A stretch of 10,361 nt of DNA, taken from Candidatus Pacearchaeota archaeon. GTDB taxonomy: Archaea; Nanoarchaeota; Nanoarchaeia; Pacearchaeales; GW2011-AR1. Below the pieces are notes generated by a model. It saw only the letters and a list, made by a program, of their open reading frames with translations, was not told the DNA's origin and made no database searches. This document shows, in pieces, positions 8,073 to 10,361 of the stretch. The DNA lies in contig NZAS01000046.1 in NCBI GenBank assembly GCA_002686195.1, forward strand, positions 6,486-16,846. The letters are read 5' to 3'. Position numbers and translations under genes: made by a program. Every line of letters begins with the position of its first letter. Position 1 is the first letter of the stretch.

Positions 8073-10361
8073 TCAATCTTTTTTGGTACATAAATGACCA
8101 TTACTGTTGAATGGGTTAGAACGGATGCGATTTTGTTTCCACCAAGGTAAGAACGCCTTCGAAGGATCAAATTTAAATCTTTCTTTAAGTTGTTCGATCC
8201 ACTGGGCGGCCGTGTCGTCGCCGCCATAGTTAGAAGGACTCATATCCCTTGCATAATAATAGGTTCTAAACATGTCTCGTAAACTCCGTACTGAGTTGCG
8301 CAATAATATCTGATCCCATTCATCAAACTTCATAAAGAACGGACTATCAAAAAAACCATTTCTATCTTGTGCTGCGGCCCAGCCCGGTTCATAAAGAATC
8401 TCGGCACTGTTAACAAAACCGTCCTCGTCCACATCTATGCTTATCCACCCGCCGGGCTTCGTGTCGCCAGCACCATCGACACTTGGGCCGAAAGTCCACG
8501 CATTGACACCGTGGAGGGCGCCTGCTTCAACAGTATATTCTCCAATGGAAGGCAAGAAACCCATATCATTATAAATGGCCGTCATAGCTAGGGCTCGTTT
8601 CATGGAAAAGATATATTGAGTTATTAATTTAAAACGCGGATGATCTTTAAGTTTACCCAACAAACACAACAATAACTTGCTATTGCCCTCTAAATTAGGC
8701 ATCGCCGATACTGGCACATCTAGTGCATCAATCTCCACAGAAACAATCTCTTTGGGCGCCGTAGGATCGCCTACGGCCATCTTAAAGGTAAGGCCATAAC
8801 GCACTCCGAGTTTACCTTTTAGTCCTACGATTGCCATCTTGCCGTCTGGTCCGGGGCCGCCCATGGGGCCGTGGGCAGCGGAAGGGGTACCCATCGCGGG
8901 ATCTGTGGTTTGTCTTAAAATCAATTCGGAAGAATCTTTTGCTTCGTTTCCCACTGGGATACTTTTTGCTCGTTCGAAATCCAATGTTCCCGGGTAATGA
9001 TCCGAAATATTGCCTGCTTTTTTTGCTTTAATTTCTGCAACAGCAGCAGCTGGATCCTTGCGGGTATTATTAATGGAGATGTATTTCTCAATGATAAACG
9101 GCTGTTCGGTTGTGGTGGCGATTCCGTCAACAACACTGGGTACATCTCCAATTTGAACTTGAACTTTGTTTGCAAACGCACGTAGCTCCTCATGAGCTTC
9201 CTCCGAATGCTCTTCGCCGACCATATACATAGTGCGCGATTCATCTTCATTGTATTGGCCATGATAATAGCCCACATAAGTCGAACCATCAGCTAAGGAA
9301 AATTCATTACCATTTGTATAATAGGGCCCGGGCCACACGCTGCCATCTCCATAAGGATCGGGGTTCTCTGGACTGGGGAGTCCCACAACAGTTTCCACAA
9401 ATTCTTTCTGCAGATCAAGCGTGGAACCAGCGCAGAATTTGGACATATAATAATAGTCCACATCTTTAACGACTGGCTCCATACCCAGCGGCTTCAAGTT
9501 GCGAATGAATTTGTCGCTCATATGTTGCAACTCTTGAATAACCAACTCTTTAAGAATAGTCTTAGCCGAATCTTCTGTGGCTTTGACGGCAGCAAGGTTC
9601 TGATCTTGTTGATACTCCTCAAGATTATCCCATTCGCTGGCTAAGTCATAGTACTTTGCGCCTAGGAGAGTTTCTTCAGTAGGATATACATAGGCCTGCT
9701 GATAATCGTTGATGTGTTCTAGTGCCTCAAGCACATCCACTGGGATATCAGTCGTATTTAAATTCTCCATCTTCCACGGGTTACCTCCCTCGGCTTCAGC
9801 ATCCACCATATAACCATACATTTGCACAGCTTGTTCTAAAAAGGCGTACCAAAATTCATTATCCTGAAGGGGACTAAACCACTGGGTGCTAGAATCCATG
9901 AAGGCTTCTCGCATGCGCTCTACAATATAGTGGGCATAGACGTTGCTGTAGTTTTCAGGAAATTTGGGAGCAAATTGGGTAAAGGTGGCGAGCGACTTAA
10001 GATAGTGGACGCTTACAAATATGCGAATAGCTGCCATTACCAATCCTTGTATGCCGGCGGCTGCGGGGCGTTCTAGCATTCTATTATACGGTACTTCCTC
10101 TGTACACTTAGGATCCTGTAAAATGCGAGGATCGTCAGGAATTGTGGTGTAGACTTGCGCCTGTTTGTTAGCGATGTCAGCAAAATCTATTAAATTCGTA
10201 TTAGAAGGCTTGCAGGGGCTGAGTTCCGGGAACAATAAGTCCACTATGCCAAGCCAGCCTGACCCTGTCATGGGGCTCGTATATACCGGCGGATTCATAT
10301 AGTTTGCCCCATAGCGTGTCGGGTCTAGATAGAAAACGCGGTTGGGGCGAATAGGGTCGTT
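8073..10361 (-). CDS. Large unrecognised virion structural protein, partial at N-terminus
   Basis: The frame is open to the right edge. The 21 codons before the first internal ATG (10298) read as plausible protein (NRVFYLDPTRYGANY), so that ATG is probably not the true start and the gene begins outside the window. At least 762 residues are visible, ending at a TGA at 8073. I do not recognise the family with certainty. Seen, counting from the window edge: aromatic and proline-rich N-terminal part; a hydrophobic segment 'GIQGLVMAAIRIFVSVHYL' that looks like an amphipathic or buried helix; acidic helical stretches (9480-9660); a YVGYYHGQY ... MYMVGEEH motif at about 351-391; a Gly/Pro hinge (HGPMGGPGPDGK) near 495-507; a helical block with a KLLLCLLGKL segment; and a canonical EF-hand-type loop DVDEDGFVNSAE at 643-654. 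It ends in a basic tail. Its place directly upstream of gp25-like suggests a tail or baseplate component (in T4 this region holds gp53/gp5), but no hub-lysozyme motif is visible. Inference only: a structural scaffold of the baseplate or tail hub that may bind calcium. Confidence 0.75.
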   Translation of the reverse strand, partial: NDPIRPNRVFYLDPTRYGANYMNPPVYTSPMTGSGWLGIVDLLFPELSPCKPSNTNLIDFADIANKQAQVYTTIPDDPRILQDPKCTEEVPYNRMLERPAAAGIQGLVMAAIRIFVSVHYLKSLATFTQFAPKFPENYSNVYAHYIVERMREAFMDSSTQWFSPLQDNEFWYAFLEQAVQMYGYMVDAEAEGGNPWKMENLNTTDIPVDVLEALEHINDYQQAYVYPTEETLLGAKYYDLASEWDNLEEYQQDQNLAAVKATEDSAKTILKELVIQELQHMSDKFIRNLKPLGMEPVVKDVDYYYMSKFCAGSTLDLQKEFVETVVGLPSPENPDPYGDGSVWPGPYYTNGNEFSLADGSTYVGYYHGQYNEDESRTMYMVGEEHSEEAHEELRAFANKVQVQIGDVPSVVDGIATTTEQPFIIEKYISINNTRKDPAAAVAEIKAKKAGNISDHYPGTLDFERAKSIPVGNEAKDSSELILRQTTDPAMGTPSAAHGPMGGPGPDGKMAIVGLKGKLGVRYGLTFKMAVGDPTAPKEIVSVEIDALDVPVSAMPNLEGNSKLLLCLLGKLKDHPRFKLITQYIFSMKRALAMTAIYNDMGFLPSIGEYTVEAGALHGVNAWTFGPSVDGAGDTKPGGWISIDVDEDGFVNSAEILYEPGWAAAQDRNGFFDSPFFMKFDEWDQILLRNSVRSLRDMFRTYYYARDMSPSNYGGDDTAAQWIEQLKERFKFDPSKAFLPWWKQNRIRSNPFNSNGHLCTKKD

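Noticed and set aside
8921..9289. A 122-codon minus-strand frame inside the large unrecognised gene
   Set aside because: It is rich in Lys, Leu and Met without motifs and is out of frame with a long convincing protein; judged to be a frame shadow.

Overview
The window is part of the tail/baseplate gene block of a tailed bacteriophage with a contractile (myovirus-type) tail. It could be a free phage or a metagenomic viral contig; nothing identifies the host. The two firmest anchors are a small T4 gp25/GPW-family protein (7674-8042) and a T4 gp6/P2 gpJ-type baseplate wedge protein (5862-7658). They are adjacent and co-oriented, as in contractile-tail phages. The style of the larger structural proteins (serine/threonine/glycine-rich, beta-rich, with carbohydrate-binding-like modules) resembles uncultured marine T4-like or jumbo phages. 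That resemblance is from memory of family style, not a database match.

All genes lie on the minus strand, so the block reads from right to left. Packing is extremely tight: five genes fill the window, with only about 15 and 30 noncoding bases and two overlaps. In order of transcription they are: (1) a large unrecognised structural protein, cut by the right edge so its N-terminus is missing (8073-10361, at least 762 residues seen); (2) the gp25-like wedge/sheath-initiator protein; (3) the gp6/J-like wedge protein; (4) a 542-residue beta-rich protein with a DNRLRE-like N-terminal module (4234-5862); (5) a giant protein starting at 4244 and running off the left edge without a stop (at least 1414 residues). 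The giant protein carries a LamG/concanavalin-like domain, then a helical segment with a Lys-Gly-Thr motif typical of P2 gpI / T4 gp7-type wedge proteins, then a probable second LamG-like module.

As a system, proteins 2, 3 and probably 5 would form the conserved baseplate wedge (gp25-gp6-gp7 equivalent). The DNRLRE and LamG modules look like adhesive or stabilising decorations built onto it. No promoter on the coding strand, terminator, tRNA, CRISPR, mobile element or integrase is visible, so transcription probably enters from beyond the right edge. The most interesting points are the LamG modules built into an apparent gp7/gpI-type wedge protein, the DNRLRE protein inserted between the gp6-like and gp7-like genes, and a canonical EF-hand-type calcium loop in the unrecognised protein.
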